Source: Methylotenera sp.
GTDB lineage: Bacteria > Pseudomonadota > Gammaproteobacteria > Burkholderiales > Methylophilaceae
DNA: 64,000 nucleotides
Direction: 5' to 3'
Assembly (NCBI GenBank): GCA_030693535.1
Contig: JAUYAL010000075.1
Span: 1-64,000, forward strand
In this document: positions 10,205-19,395 of the stretch, piece by piece
Numbering within the stretch: position 1 is the stretch's first letter
How the letters are laid out: every line of letters begins with the position of its first letter
Position numbers and translations under genes: made by a program
The notes under the pieces: generated by a model
Database searches by the model: none
The model's input: the letters and a program-made list of their open reading frames with translations, nothing else
What the model was told of the DNA's origin: nothing

Positions 10205-10576
10205 TTACTTTATCAACTTTTTATTGCTCACCATATTTTTATAAAATAACAAATCTTCTTTTATTTTCATATTTTCATCTTGCACAAGATTCAACTCTTT
10301 ATCAAGATTATTCTGCGTGGCCTGCTCTATTTGTAACTGACGTTCTACTTGTATAATTTTGGTCTGTAAGTTTTGATTTTCAAGTGCCATCAGTTTTAAC
10401 TTATCGCCTAAATTTTCGCCCCCTTCAGTAAATTGCCAATAAGCAATAAAATAGCCCGCTAGTATGAATAGTGTGGCAATACCCCACTGAAAATACCACG
10501 GCCTTTGTGAGCGCACCGCGACCTGCTTGGCAGTTAAGCCAAAGTGCCTACGGATTCTTCTTCTAACGGGCTTCAT
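10205..10576 (-). CDS. single-pass membrane protein with coiled coil (DUF6776-like)
   Basis: This 123-residue protein has a basic N-terminus (residues 1-27, many Arg), one membrane helix at about 30-48, and a long heptad-like coiled coil at about 57-115. The layout matches a family found between argC and bactofilin in betaproteobacteria (I believe DUF6776). No biochemical function is known to me. A link with the bactofilin filament is suggested only by gene order. Confidence 0.7.
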   Translation of the reverse strand: MKPVRRRIRRHFGLTAKQVAVRSQRPWYFQWGIATLFILAGYFIAYWQFTEGGENLGDKLKLMALENQNLQTKIIQVERQLQIEQATQNNLDKELNLVQDENMKIKEDLLFYKNMVSNKKLIK

Positions 10577-10593
10577 TTTTTAAGTCATCAAGA

Positions 10594-11646
10594 CTAAGGT
10601 AAAAGCGGAACAACTTCTAAGCCTATATTTTCAGCTAAATTAAACATAATATTCATATTTTGAACGGCCTGTCCAGCGGCACCTTTAACCAAGTTATCTT
10701 GCACCACAACTAGCGTCAAATATCCTGTTTCAATCTGTTTATGTAATGCTATACGTATTTGATTAGAGCCACGTACTGATCGTGTTTCTGGAAAAATGCC
10801 AGCAGGCAACACATCAACGAAACGTTCATGCTTATAACGTTGCTCAAACAATACTTGTAAATCAATTGCTTTTGCTTGTTCTGACAGTTTAACGTAAATA
10901 GTAGAGAGCATACCGCGTATCATTGGGATTAAATGTGGCACGAAAATAAATTGCACATCTTTGCCCGCTAGTTGCGTCAGCTGCGCAAGAATTTCTGGAT
11001 GATGACGATGTCCGCCAACGCCATAAGCTTTCATATTATCGCTAGATTCTGCAAATAAAGTCGCCACTTCCGCTTTTCTGCCTGCACCAGAAACACCTGA
11101 TTTAGAATCAGCGATTATTGGCACACTAAGATCAATCAAGCCCTTCTCCAATAAAGGCGCCACTCCTAATAATATAGTTGTTGGGTAGCATCCCGGATTG
11201 CCAATCACTTTTGCTGATTTAATTTGCTCACGAAACAACTCTGGAATGCCATAAACTGCTTCACGCAATACAGTTGGGCAGCTATGAGGCATTTTGTACC
11301 ATTTTTCAAAAACGTCTGTATCTTGCAAACGAAAGTCTGCAGCTAAATCAATGACCTTTACATTAGCATCTAACAACTCTTGCACTTGACTCATCGCCAC
11401 ACCGTGAGGTGTTGCGAAAAATACCACATCGCATTCAGTTAAATTTGATTGTGCTGGATCTGTAAATTTTAAATCTACATAAGCACGCAAGCTAGGAAAC
11501 ATATCAGAAACCGGCAACCCCGCTTCACCACGTGACGTAATTGCCGTCAATTCAGCATTAGGATGAATACTCAACAAGCGCAACAACTCTACACCTGTAT
11601 ATCCAGTACCACCAACAATGCCCACTTTAATTTTTTTATTCATCAA
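10594..11646 (-). CDS. argC: N-acetyl-gamma-glutamyl-phosphate reductase
   Basis: This 350-residue enzyme carries out the third step of arginine biosynthesis, an NADPH-dependent reduction of N-acetylglutamyl phosphate. The dinucleotide motif GGTGYTG lies at about 12-18 and the catalytic Cys is C153 in GNPGCYPTT. The GGHRHHPEI segment, with the catalytic His, is also present. Length is typical of the type 1 enzyme. It follows the rplM-rpsI operon, separated by an intrinsic terminator, and leads into the small membrane protein and bactofilin genes. Confidence 0.96.
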   Translation of the reverse strand: MMNKKIKVGIVGGTGYTGVELLRLLSIHPNAELTAITSRGEAGLPVSDMFPSLRAYVDLKFTDPAQSNLTECDVVFFATPHGVAMSQVQELLDANVKVIDLAADFRLQDTDVFEKWYKMPHSCPTVLREAVYGIPELFREQIKSAKVIGNPGCYPTTILLGVAPLLEKGLIDLSVPIIADSKSGVSGAGRKAEVATLFAESSDNMKAYGVGGHRHHPEILAQLTQLAGKDVQFIFVPHLIPMIRGMLSTIYVKLSEQAKAIDLQVLFEQRYKHERFVDVLPAGIFPETRSVRGSNQIRIALHKQIETGYLTLVVVQDNLVKGAAGQAVQNMNIMFNLAENIGLEVVPLLP

Positions 11647-11710
11647 TTTTTAACTCATGTACACATAAAACAGTCTTAGCATAACAAATTATATACAAGT
11701 ACCAAAACAA

Positions 11711-11734
11711 AAAAGGTCGCAATCGCGACCTTTT
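11711..11734 (-). terminator. intrinsic terminator of rplM-rpsI
   Basis: Perfect stem AAAAGGTCGC / GCGACCTTTT with a 4-base loop. Read on the minus strand it has a U-run at its end, 33 bases after the rpsI stop codon. Confidence 0.88.
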
Positions 11735-11766
11735 CGTACCTCAACTGCCCAACACTTAATAAAAGC

Positions 11767-12159
11767 TTAGCGTTTAGAGAATTGTTTACGACGACGCGCT
11801 TTACGGAAACCAACTTTTTTACGCTCAACTTCACGAGCATCACGGGTAACGAAACCTGCGTGTGATAATGCACTTTTCAAGTTTGCATCAAAGTCAATCA
11901 AAGCACGTGTAATACCGTGACGAACTGCACCAGCTTGGCCTGACTCACCACCACCAATCACATTCACCATAATATCGAAACTTGCTAGATTATTAGTAAG
12001 CTCTAGTGGCTGACGTAAAATCATACGTGCTGTAACACGTGAGAAGTACTCATCAACTGGCTTATCGTTAACAACGATGTTGCCCTTACCAACTTTCATA
12101 AACACACGCGCTACTGAACTCTTGCGGCGGCCTGTACCGTAATTATATTTACCGATCAT
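11767..12159 (-). CDS. rpsI: 30S ribosomal protein S9
   Basis: This 130-residue ribosomal protein ends in the conserved basic tail ...RRKQFSKR that contacts P-site tRNA. The [14 protein letters not shown]-terminus and [10 protein letters not shown] are family signatures. It follows rplM by 11 bases in the universal rplM-rpsI operon. Confidence 0.98.
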   Translation of the reverse strand: MIGKYNYGTGRRKSSVARVFMKVGKGNIVVNDKPVDEYFSRVTARMILRQPLELTNNLASFDIMVNVIGGGESGQAGAVRHGITRALIDFDANLKSALSHAGFVTRDAREVERKKVGFRKARRRKQFSKR

Positions 12160-12170
12160 CTTTATTATCC

Positions 12171-12599
12171 TTAGATTTTCAATGCTTGCGGTTGTTGTGC
12201 CGCGTGCTCATGCTTGTCACCAGCATAAACTTTCATTTTTTTAATCATTGCATAACCTAAAGGACCTTTAGGCAACATGCCTTTTACTGCCTTCTCTAAA
12301 GCGCGACCTGGAAAACGGTCTTGCATTTTAGAAAAAGTGGTTGTGCTGATACCACCTGGGTAGCCAGAGTGGCTATGGTAAAGCTTACCATCAGCCTTGT
12401 TACCAGTGACTTTTAATTTGTCGGCGTTGATCACGACAATATAATCACCTGTATCAACGTGTGGCGTGTAAATTGTTTTATGTTTACCACGTAAACGGTG
12501 TGCAACTGCACTGGCTAAACGGCCTAGCACTAGGTCTGTGGCATCAACCACGAACCAATCGCGCTTCACTTCATGTGATTTTGCTGAGAAGGTTTTCAT
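12171..12599 (-). CDS. rplM: 50S ribosomal protein L13
   Basis: This 142-residue protein has the L13 signatures: W-F-V-V-D-A near the N-terminus, LGRLAS, a GDYIVVINA segment and GMLPKGPLG. It is the first gene of the rplM-rpsI operon, and a strong promoter lies about 40 bases upstream. Confidence 0.98.
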   Translation of the reverse strand: MKTFSAKSHEVKRDWFVVDATDLVLGRLASAVAHRLRGKHKTIYTPHVDTGDYIVVINADKLKVTGNKADGKLYHSHSGYPGGISTTTFSKMQDRFPGRALEKAVKGMLPKGPLGYAMIKKMKVYAGDKHEHAAQQPQALKI

Positions 12600-12639
12600 T
12601 GTCTTATCAATACTATGAGCTAAAAAAATTAAGAGGCGG

Positions 12640-12669
12640 ATTTTATGCTGAAGACGACTGCTTTGTCAA
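12640..12669 (-). promoter_or_regulatory. promoter of rplM-rpsI
   Basis: On the minus strand there is a perfect TTGACA -35 (12664-12669), an 18-base spacer (17 with an ATAAAA reading) and a TAAAAT -10 (12640-12645), ending about 40 bases before the rplM start codon. Confidence 0.75.
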
Positions 12670-12935
12670 ACATTATGTTTAACTTAGACATGAATTATTG
12701 AAATTGATGTCATTTGTAGGCTTAACTAAATCGCACAAGTACATTCTAACGCAATCTTGCACGAATAAGTGTTTTAAAGAAAAAACGGCGTATAACCGTT
12801 AATAAACAAGCATAATTATATAGTTTTACGTAGCTTATGCTACGATGTTAAAATCTATATTAAGTATGCACCTAAAGTCATTCTTTATAATCAAGTTTAA
12901 TTTAAATAGCATGCACACTTGGAACTAATATTAAA
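12670..12935. other. remainder of the divergent rplM/fimV gap
   Basis: This completes a 336-base stretch without a gene between divergent rplM and fimV. It is AT-rich with one weak inverted repeat (AACGG ... CCGTT near 12785-12801). It must contain the fimV promoter, but no element is convincing. Confidence 0.5.
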
Positions 12936-15152
12936 TTGAGATTTTTAACACTTTTATCGTTACTTGTTTATTCAAGCCTAAGCCTTGCTTTAGGTTTAGG
13001 TGACATTGAACTAAAGTCTCATTTAGGCGAAAAGCTTTTCGCTAAAGTAATCATCACTGATATTGATGCACAATCCGAATCCAGCTGCTTTAGCGTTGGT
13101 GATATTGGTGATACGCCCGCATTTAAAAAAGCTACCGCCTCAATCCAACCCAGCAATTCTGGCTATCTGCTAAGCATCACAACCAGCGAGATAGTGACCG
13201 AGCCGATTGTTAATTTACGCGTTTCTTTTAATTGTGAACCTAATGTTAATCGTGAATATGTTTTGCTACTCGACCCTGCGCCGATTCCAGCCCTTGAAAA
13301 AGTAGCGTCGGAAGATAAAACCAATGCTCAGACTGTCAATCTGGACACTGACAAAAAAAAATCGCGGCAGACATCTCGTAAAAAGCCACCTCTAACAGAT
13401 ACTATAAGTCAAAGTGCTAATGATCCCACTTCTGATATCCCTGTTCTTAAAAAACCATCTAAAAAGAAAAAAAGAACCGTTGTCTCTTCTGTTGATGATA
13501 AATTAAATGAAGCCTACACGGGTAAGCTATCGACTGGGATAACCTCCTCGACAACTTCTGAAAATATAGCGGCTCCCGTTAACACGCCATCGACCTCCGA
13601 CAAGCCATTTCTAGTCATTTCTGGCGACCCTGCCAACACTAGTGATAGCGCCACTAAACCAGGATTATCTCTACGTTTTGCGACAGAAATTGACTTCGCT
13701 AGACCTGCGCCTGTTATAACATCACCTAATTCGACTGATACAATGGATGAAGTCACTGTAATGGCTAATCGCTTAGCGCATCTTGAAAAGCAAATTACAA
13801 CTTTACAAATTCGGAATACGAAATTACTCGCTGATGCCGCCAAAGCAAAAGAAGAAAGTGATGCGGTTAACTGGCAGAAAATATTACTGTTTGCCTTGGG
13901 AATTATTGCAACATTAGCTATTACTGAACGGTTGCGTCGCAAATTTTTTGCCAAACAATCAAACAATGAAAGCGCCGAGTGGTTTGATGCAGAAACCGGC
14001 ACTAACGACACTGAAGAGACCACCTCGCCTCCTAGCATTAGTTTTGAAAGAAATCGGGCTAACGAACCCTCTTTTAGCGAAGCTCATACGAATCAGTCCG
14101 CAGACCAAGATTCTGATGCTTCCAGCATTAAAACATTGATGCCAATTGAGAATGAGGGTCATGAGAGCGTTGTTGATGATGCAAATGTTTTTATAGAACA
14201 TGGGCGACCTACGCTTGCAATTCAACTTTTGCAAAACCATTTAATTGAAGCGCCTGCTGAATCTCCAGCGATTTGGTTTAAGCTACTTAATCTTTTGGCT
14301 AAAGAAGGTTCTGAGACAGATTATGATGAAGCCGTTGTGGAATGTAACAAATACTTTAATATCAAGGCCGCAAAGTTTGGTGATACTTCTTCAATCGACA
14401 ACTCGTCCATTGAAGATTATCCGCATATTGTCAGTCGTTTAGAAGGTGTATGGGGTTCACAATACGCAGTGGCGTTTTTAAATGATGTCATCTATAACAA
14501 ACGTTCGCAGCCTAGGGAGGGTCTCGAACAGGGTGCTTTTGACGACCTATTTTTCTTAAAAACAATTGCTAGGCACTTGGATACATCAAGCCCATCAACA
14601 CGGCCAAATAACTTTCATCAAACAATTTCTGCTAAACCAGATTTTGAAAATGTATCATTTAATGACGCATTATTTACTGATATAGAGCCTTTGGTTGATA
14701 CAACACTGGATATGCCAAGCGCAACAAATGCAGTCGACGATTTGAATAATCAAGCTAGTTTTAACGCTGATGCTTCGCTTTATGATAGCGACCCTTCTTA
14801 TGAGGTAAGCATGCTGATTAATGCTGAACCAACCACTACGGTGGACAACTCTATAGAAACAATAGACTTTAGCCTTACACAGCACAACAGTGAGGCATCA
14901 GGCATTAATCAATCATTTCAAGCAGAAGAAATAAACTTCACGGCGCCAACAGAGGAAATTGAAATAGTGTCAACGCCAACAGCGCCAATGTTGAATATAG
15001 AAACTCCTGAAAATGCCATACCTGCGCTTCCTCATCAGGATAAAACTGAGTCAAATCAGATTGAGTGGGATTTACCAGAAATTAGTTCAAAAATCGAAGT
15101 AAAAACGAATCCTAAGAAAATCTCAAAGAAAAATTTAAAGCCTAATCAATAA
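12936..15152 (+). CDS. fimV: FimV family pole/pilus assembly protein
   Basis: This 738-residue protein has a signal peptide (1-18) followed by LGLGDIELKSHLGEKL, the hallmark of the FimV N-terminal domain. A linker rich in Ser, Thr and Lys follows, then a coiled coil (about 275-305), one membrane helix (about 315-331), an acidic cytoplasmic part, and TPR-like helices near 410-480. FimV is an inner-membrane hub for type IV pili and polar organisation. I see no LysM domain between the N-terminal domain and the membrane helix, although classical FimV has one. A separate LysM/TPR protein occurs at 47493-48962. The start is a TTG, chosen because it opens the signal peptide; the ribosome binding site (GGAAC) is weak and 13 bases away. 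Confidence 0.82.
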   Translation: MRFLTLLSLLVYSSLSLALGLGDIELKSHLGEKLFAKVIITDIDAQSESSCFSVGDIGDTPAFKKATASIQPSNSGYLLSITTSEIVTEPIVNLRVSFNCEPNVNREYVLLLDPAPIPALEKVASEDKTNAQTVNLDTDKKKSRQTSRKKPPLTDTISQSANDPTSDIPVLKKPSKKKKRTVVSSVDDKLNEAYTGKLSTGITSSTTSENIAAPVNTPSTSDKPFLVISGDPANTSDSATKPGLSLRFATEIDFARPAPVITSPNSTDTMDEVTVMANRLAHLEKQITTLQIRNTKLLADAAKAKEESDAVNWQKILLFALGIIATLAITERLRRKFFAKQSNNESAEWFDAETGTNDTEETTSPPSISFERNRANEPSFSEAHTNQSADQDSDASSIKTLMPIENEGHESVVDDANVFIEHGRPTLAIQLLQNHLIEAPAESPAIWFKLLNLLAKEGSETDYDEAVVECNKYFNIKAAKFGDTSSIDNSSIEDYPHIVSRLEGVWGSQYAVAFLNDVIYNKRSQPREGLEQGAFDDLFFLKTIARHLDTSSPSTRPNNFHQTISAKPDFENVSFNDALFTDIEPLVDTTLDMPSATNAVDDLNNQASFNADASLYDSDPSYEVSMLINAEPTTTVDNSIETIDFSLTQHNSEASGINQSFQAEEINFTAPTEEIEIVSTPTAPMLNIETPENAIPALPHQDKTESNQIEWDLPEISSKIEVKTNPKKISKKNLKPNQ

Positions 15153-15174
15153 TCAATTTTAGGGTATCTCTATA

Positions 15175-16047
15175 CTAAATTAGGTAATGTGCGACCAGTC
15201 CTGCAAAGACAAAAAATCCAAACCAGTTATTGTGTAAAAATGCTTTAAAACAGCTTGATTTTTCACGCATGCGAATCAATGCATAATGGTAACCAGCAAC
15301 ACATGCCGCAAGTGCTAAACCAACATAATATACCTTACCTAGCAACAACCATCTGCCGGCAATCATTAGCAACAATAATGTTAATCCATAGCAAATCATT
15401 ACTGCCAACACATCAAAACGCCCAAACGTAATCGCAGATGACTTAATGCCAATTTTCAGATCATCATCACGGTCAACCATAGCATACTCGGTATCATATG
15501 CAATTGCCCAGGCTATATTCGCCGTTAACAAAACCCATGCAACTGGCGGAATATTACCCAAAATAGCGGCAAACGCCATCGGGATACTCCAGCCAAATGC
15601 AATGCCTAAGTAAGCTTGTGGAATCGCTAAAAACCTCTTTGTATATGGGTAAGTAAGTGCAAGGAACATGGCAATGACAGATAACTTAATTGTCAGGAGA
15701 TTCAAAGTACAAACTAAACCGAATGCTACCAAGCTTAAAACTGCTGCCAGAATATACGCTTCTTTTTTACTGACTTGATTACTTACTAAAGGACGATGCT
15801 GCGTACGCTCAACCAGACCATCATATTGGCTGTCTGCTATATCATTCATCACACAGCCAGCGCTACGCATTAGCACGGTGCCTGTCACAAATATCAACAA
15901 AACAATCCAATCAGGCTTGCCACGCCCTGCAATCAACAACGCCCAAAGTGTTGGCCACAATAGCAATAAAATTCCAATCGGCTTATCTAAACGCATTAAG
16001 CGCTCGTAGGCATCTATTTTTTGAATAATGCTTTGTGTGTTTATCAT
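15175..16047 (-). CDS. ubiA: 4-hydroxybenzoate polyprenyltransferase
   Basis: This 290-residue multi-pass membrane prenyltransferase attaches the polyprenyl tail to 4-hydroxybenzoate in ubiquinone synthesis. Both Asp-rich motifs are intact: NDIAD at 68-72, and YDTEYAMVDRDDD near 184-196. The remaining sequence is hydrophobic helices. It lies 5 bases after ubiC, which makes its substrate. Confidence 0.96.
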   Translation of the reverse strand: MINTQSIIQKIDAYERLMRLDKPIGILLLLWPTLWALLIAGRGKPDWIVLLIFVTGTVLMRSAGCVMNDIADSQYDGLVERTQHRPLVSNQVSKKEAYILAAVLSLVAFGLVCTLNLLTIKLSVIAMFLALTYPYTKRFLAIPQAYLGIAFGWSIPMAFAAILGNIPPVAWVLLTANIAWAIAYDTEYAMVDRDDDLKIGIKSSAITFGRFDVLAVMICYGLTLLLLMIAGRWLLLGKVYYVGLALAACVAGYHYALIRMREKSSCFKAFLHNNWFGFFVFAGLVAHYLI

Positions 16048-16052
16048 AAAAT

Positions 16053-16619
16053 TTATGTTGCGAGTAATTGTGGTAAAAATACCTCTGTCACCATTATATT
16101 AGCGCAATTTAAGCTAAAAATAGAACGTCGCGCCCATAGGTAGCTGGGCTTCTGAGTTAAATGTTGTACCGCATGCTGATAAAGCAAATGGTTTGGTGTT
16201 AATTTTTTATAGCTTAATAGCGTACGTTTTACTTTAGGGTTAGCAAATAAAGTCGCACCAAGCGGCTTATTGCCTAGCCTACCAAGTCCATTCCATGAGC
16301 CTCGCAGGCTAGTTCTTGGCAACACACTATGCGCAAACACTACCGGCTGATGATTACCCATGAGCAACACCTCACGTATCAAAGCTGCTTTATAAGTTGG
16401 CTGAAATAACAAAACCGCTTCATCTTGAATTGGCTTGGCGTATTTCACTACTACTGGCATGACTGAAAAATGAGCATAACTCTGTTGCAACCGCGCGGTA
16501 AGCGAACCTGTCTCAATCAGCCAAGCGCCAAGGGTACCGCATAAGAATGTTTTATGTAGCCATCTAGCGCGATTATTAAAAGGTTGATGCTTTATTTTCA
16601 CAAACGAATTATCGCACAA
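16053..16619 (-). CDS. ubiC: chorismate--pyruvate lyase
   Basis: This 188-residue enzyme makes 4-hydroxybenzoate from chorismate, the first committed step of ubiquinone synthesis. Recognisable parts are VFAHSVLP near 104-112, a central Gly-Leu-Gly-rich turn (GLGRLGNKPLGATLF) and the C-terminal VTEVFLP with the catalytic Glu. It is directly followed by ubiA. A 167-base gap with no visible gene separates it from recG upstream. Confidence 0.88.
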   Translation of the reverse strand: MCDNSFVKIKHQPFNNRARWLHKTFLCGTLGAWLIETGSLTARLQQSYAHFSVMPVVVKYAKPIQDEAVLLFQPTYKAALIREVLLMGNHQPVVFAHSVLPRTSLRGSWNGLGRLGNKPLGATLFANPKVKRTLLSYKKLTPNHLLYQHAVQHLTQKPSYLWARRSIFSLNCANIMVTEVFLPQLLAT

Positions 16620-16786
16620 GTGAGTGTTTAGAGAATGTAGCAGAGTTGGTGGAATGATTTACTTTGCACCTATACATATTAGACCAAGTAGCTTTGATGA
16701 CGCGTGGCAAAATTTAGGGATATTCGATTCAACAACCCTCGATTCCATTGTATTCCAACGCTGCTACGCTTTCGTTTGGTGCCTTT

Positions 16787-18850
16787 TTAAACCTTTACCA
16801 ACTCACCCGCATGACTCATCCATCTTTCCAGATGATTTTCTACTTCGATCGGATATTCTATCAGCAACTTTTCTGCTATATTTTTTGCAGCTTTCAATAA
16901 TTCTGCGTCGCGATTCAAATCGGCTATCTTTAACATTGGCACACCGCTTTGGCGTACGCCTAAAAATTCACCTGGGCCACGCAGGTTAAGATCAGCTTGG
17001 GCGATAGCGAAACCATCATTACTTTCATAAATCACTTTTAGCCTTGCGCGAGCCGTCTCAGAAAGTTTATTTTGATAAAGTAGTATACAAGTGCTTTTTG
17101 CGGCGCCACGTCCTACGCGACCGCGTAACTGATGCAACTGACTCAAGCCCATGCGTTCAGCGTGCTCTATGACCATTAAACTAGCGTTAGGGACGTCTAC
17201 ACCGACCTCTATCACGGTGGTTGCCACTAGCAATTGCGTTTCACCTTTACTAAAGGCTGCCATCACGGCTTGTTTTTCCGCTGATTTCATGCGTCCATGC
17301 ACTAGTCCTATCTGCAATTCTGGAAATTCATTTTGCATGAATTCGTAAGTGTCGTTCGCCGTTGCCAGCTGCAATGCTTCAGACTCTTCAATCAGCGGAC
17401 ATACCCAATAGGCTTGGTTGCCTTGTGCGCAGGCTTCACGCACACGTTGCAAAATTTCTTCACGCCGCACATCCGATACGAGCTTAGTCACAATTGGCGT
17501 GCGGCCTGGCGGCAATTCATCAATCACCGAAACATCCAAGTCTGCATAATAACTCATGGATAAAGTACGTGGAATCGGTGTTGCAGTCATCATCAGTTGA
17601 TGTGGCTCTGGCTGACCTTTCTGACGTAAAGCCAACCGCTGTTGCACACCAAAGCGATGTTGCTCATCAATAATCGCTAAGCCTAGGTTTTTAAATTTCA
17701 CCGCTTCTTGAAACAGCGCATGTGTTCCAATCACTAGTTGCGCGCTACCATCGGTAATAATTTGCATCGCAGCTTCGCGGTCTTTTTTAGATTGGCTACC
17801 TGTGAGCCAAGCGATTTTTATATTTAAAGGCGTTAGCCAGCCGACCATTTTACGAAAATGTTGCTCCGCCAAAATTTCTGTTGGCGCCATTAACGCCACT
17901 TGCCAACCGCTCTCTATGCTTTGCAATGCCGCCATACACGCGACTATAGTTTTGCCACTACCCACATCACCTTGCAATAAACGCTGCATGGGGTGAGGCT
18001 GTATTAAATCATTTTGAATCTCTACTGCAACTTTTTGTTGCGCTTGCGTTAAAGCAAAAGGCAAACTTTTAAGCAAAGCAGAAACCAGTTTTTGGGATTG
18101 TTTAAACTGCGGCGCGTCTACACTGCGGCGACGTGCATAATGTTTACGCATTGAAAGCTGCTGTGCAAGCAGCTCATCAAAGGCGAGGCGCTGCCATTCT
18201 GGCGTGGTTTTATTTTCCAAGCTTTGTAAATCTGCATCTGGTGGCGGGTTATGTAAAGTTTTCAGACTAGTTGCAAAACTTGGAAATTGAAACTGCTGAT
18301 AAACACTGGCTGACAAAGTTTCACCCAACACATTTTGGCTTAATGCAATGGCAATGGCTTTACGTAAACTAAGCTGCGTAAGCCCTGCTACCGTTGGGTA
18401 AACAGGTGTTAAAGTTTCAGCCACCGTGGTTTTTTCACCCACAACTTTACAGCTAGGATGCACCATCTCATAGCCAAAAAAACCACTGCGCACTTCACCA
18501 TAGATGCGTAATTTACTACCCACTTTGAGCATCGCAATTTGGCTGGGGTAAAAATGCAGAAAACGTAAAGTAAGCTGACCGCTGGCATCTTCTAGCCTAG
18601 CGATTAGGGCTTTACGCGGCTTATAAGCCACTTCTGCATGGACAATTTCGCCTTCAACCTGCGATGGTTCACCAACGCGTAAATCCCGCACATGAGTGAT
18701 GTGTGTTTCATCAATGTAACGTAAAGGAAGATGCAGAAGTAAAGATTGAACAGTGTTGATACCAAGCTTATTCAGATTGGTAACTAGCGGCTTGCTGAAG
18801 GGCTTTAATTCTAAAAGCATGGTCGTGTTAGCTGGTGGTTTTTCAACCAA
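16787..18850 (-). CDS. recG: ATP-dependent DNA helicase RecG
   Basis: This 687-residue helicase remodels stalled replication forks and Holliday junctions. It has an N-terminal OB/wedge domain (about 45-145), Walker A GDVGSGKT near 295, the DEQH box near 393, and the C-terminal helicase motifs QLRGRVGRG and the TRG region. Length is standard. Its first 40 bases overlap the end of the peroxiredoxin gene. Confidence 0.97.
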   Translation of the reverse strand: MVEKPPANTTMLLELKPFSKPLVTNLNKLGINTVQSLLLHLPLRYIDETHITHVRDLRVGEPSQVEGEIVHAEVAYKPRKALIARLEDASGQLTLRFLHFYPSQIAMLKVGSKLRIYGEVRSGFFGYEMVHPSCKVVGEKTTVAETLTPVYPTVAGLTQLSLRKAIAIALSQNVLGETLSASVYQQFQFPSFATSLKTLHNPPPDADLQSLENKTTPEWQRLAFDELLAQQLSMRKHYARRRSVDAPQFKQSQKLVSALLKSLPFALTQAQQKVAVEIQNDLIQPHPMQRLLQGDVGSGKTIVACMAALQSIESGWQVALMAPTEILAEQHFRKMVGWLTPLNIKIAWLTGSQSKKDREAAMQIITDGSAQLVIGTHALFQEAVKFKNLGLAIIDEQHRFGVQQRLALRQKGQPEPHQLMMTATPIPRTLSMSYYADLDVSVIDELPPGRTPIVTKLVSDVRREEILQRVREACAQGNQAYWVCPLIEESEALQLATANDTYEFMQNEFPELQIGLVHGRMKSAEKQAVMAAFSKGETQLLVATTVIEVGVDVPNASLMVIEHAERMGLSQLHQLRGRVGRGAAKSTCILLYQNKLSETARARLKVIYESNDGFAIAQADLNLRGPGEFLGVRQSGVPMLKIADLNRDAELLKAAKNIAEKLLIEYPIEVENHLERWMSHAGELVKV

Positions 18851-19389
18851 TCAACCACCTGACTTGCATTTTCATTTGGTGGAAATACTGGGTAGAAAAC
18901 TTTTTTGATAACGTTGTTTTCTGCGATTAACGTTAATCGCTTGTAAAGTAGCAACTCCCCTACTCTAAACACAGGGAGCGTTAGAACCTTTCTTAGCTGA
19001 AAAGAATTGTCACTTAGCAAATCAAAAGGCAGATGTAAGCGTTGTTTGAGTTCTAGCTGGTAATCAGTTGCTTGCGAGCTTAGTCCGAAAACATTAGCAT
19101 TTAATTGCAGTAGCTCTAAATAATGATTACCAAAGTCACATGCTTGGGGGGTGCAACCTCTTGCTCCAGGAATTTCATCCCACCCTTCCGGTAAGGCAAT
19201 TTCGGAGCGACCAGTAAGTGGGTAAACATAAATAACTAGTTTATCCTGGATGCTAGCCAAATTTACAGAGGCACCACTCGTTGAAATTAGCGTCAACGAC
19301 GGCAGGCGCTTGCCCTCTAAATGGTCTGCAAGTCCATCATCGATGGGTACTGGCAATCCAGCAGGCAGAACACTTAAATGTTTAATCAT
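18811..19389 (-). CDS. peroxiredoxin, BCP/AhpC-TSA type
   Basis: This 192-residue thioredoxin-fold protein has a Cys-x4-Cys pair (C79 and C84 in GCTPQAC), the arrangement of atypical 2-Cys Bcp peroxiredoxins. The preceding YVYPLTGRSE region replaces the common FYPKDxTPGC and includes a long insertion (ALPEGWDEIPGARG) also found in a subfamily of bacterial redoxins. It probably reduces peroxides in the cytoplasm. It lies between spoT and recG and overlaps recG by 40 bases, so translation is probably coupled. Confidence 0.8.
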   Translation of the reverse strand: MIKHLSVLPAGLPVPIDDGLADHLEGKRLPSLTLISTSGASVNLASIQDKLVIYVYPLTGRSEIALPEGWDEIPGARGCTPQACDFGNHYLELLQLNANVFGLSSQATDYQLELKQRLHLPFDLLSDNSFQLRKVLTLPVFRVGELLLYKRLTLIAENNVIKKVFYPVFPPNENASQVVDWLKNHQLTRPCF

Positions 19390-19395
19390 GTCTGA

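Noticed and set aside
11676..11873. 65-residue minus-strand ORF overlapping rpsI
   Set aside because: It is an alternative frame of rpsI that runs through its terminator; composition follows the ribosomal gene.
16624..16989. 121-residue plus-strand ORF next to ubiC/recG
   Set aside because: It lies mostly antisense to recG, has no recognisable domain and no ribosome binding site.
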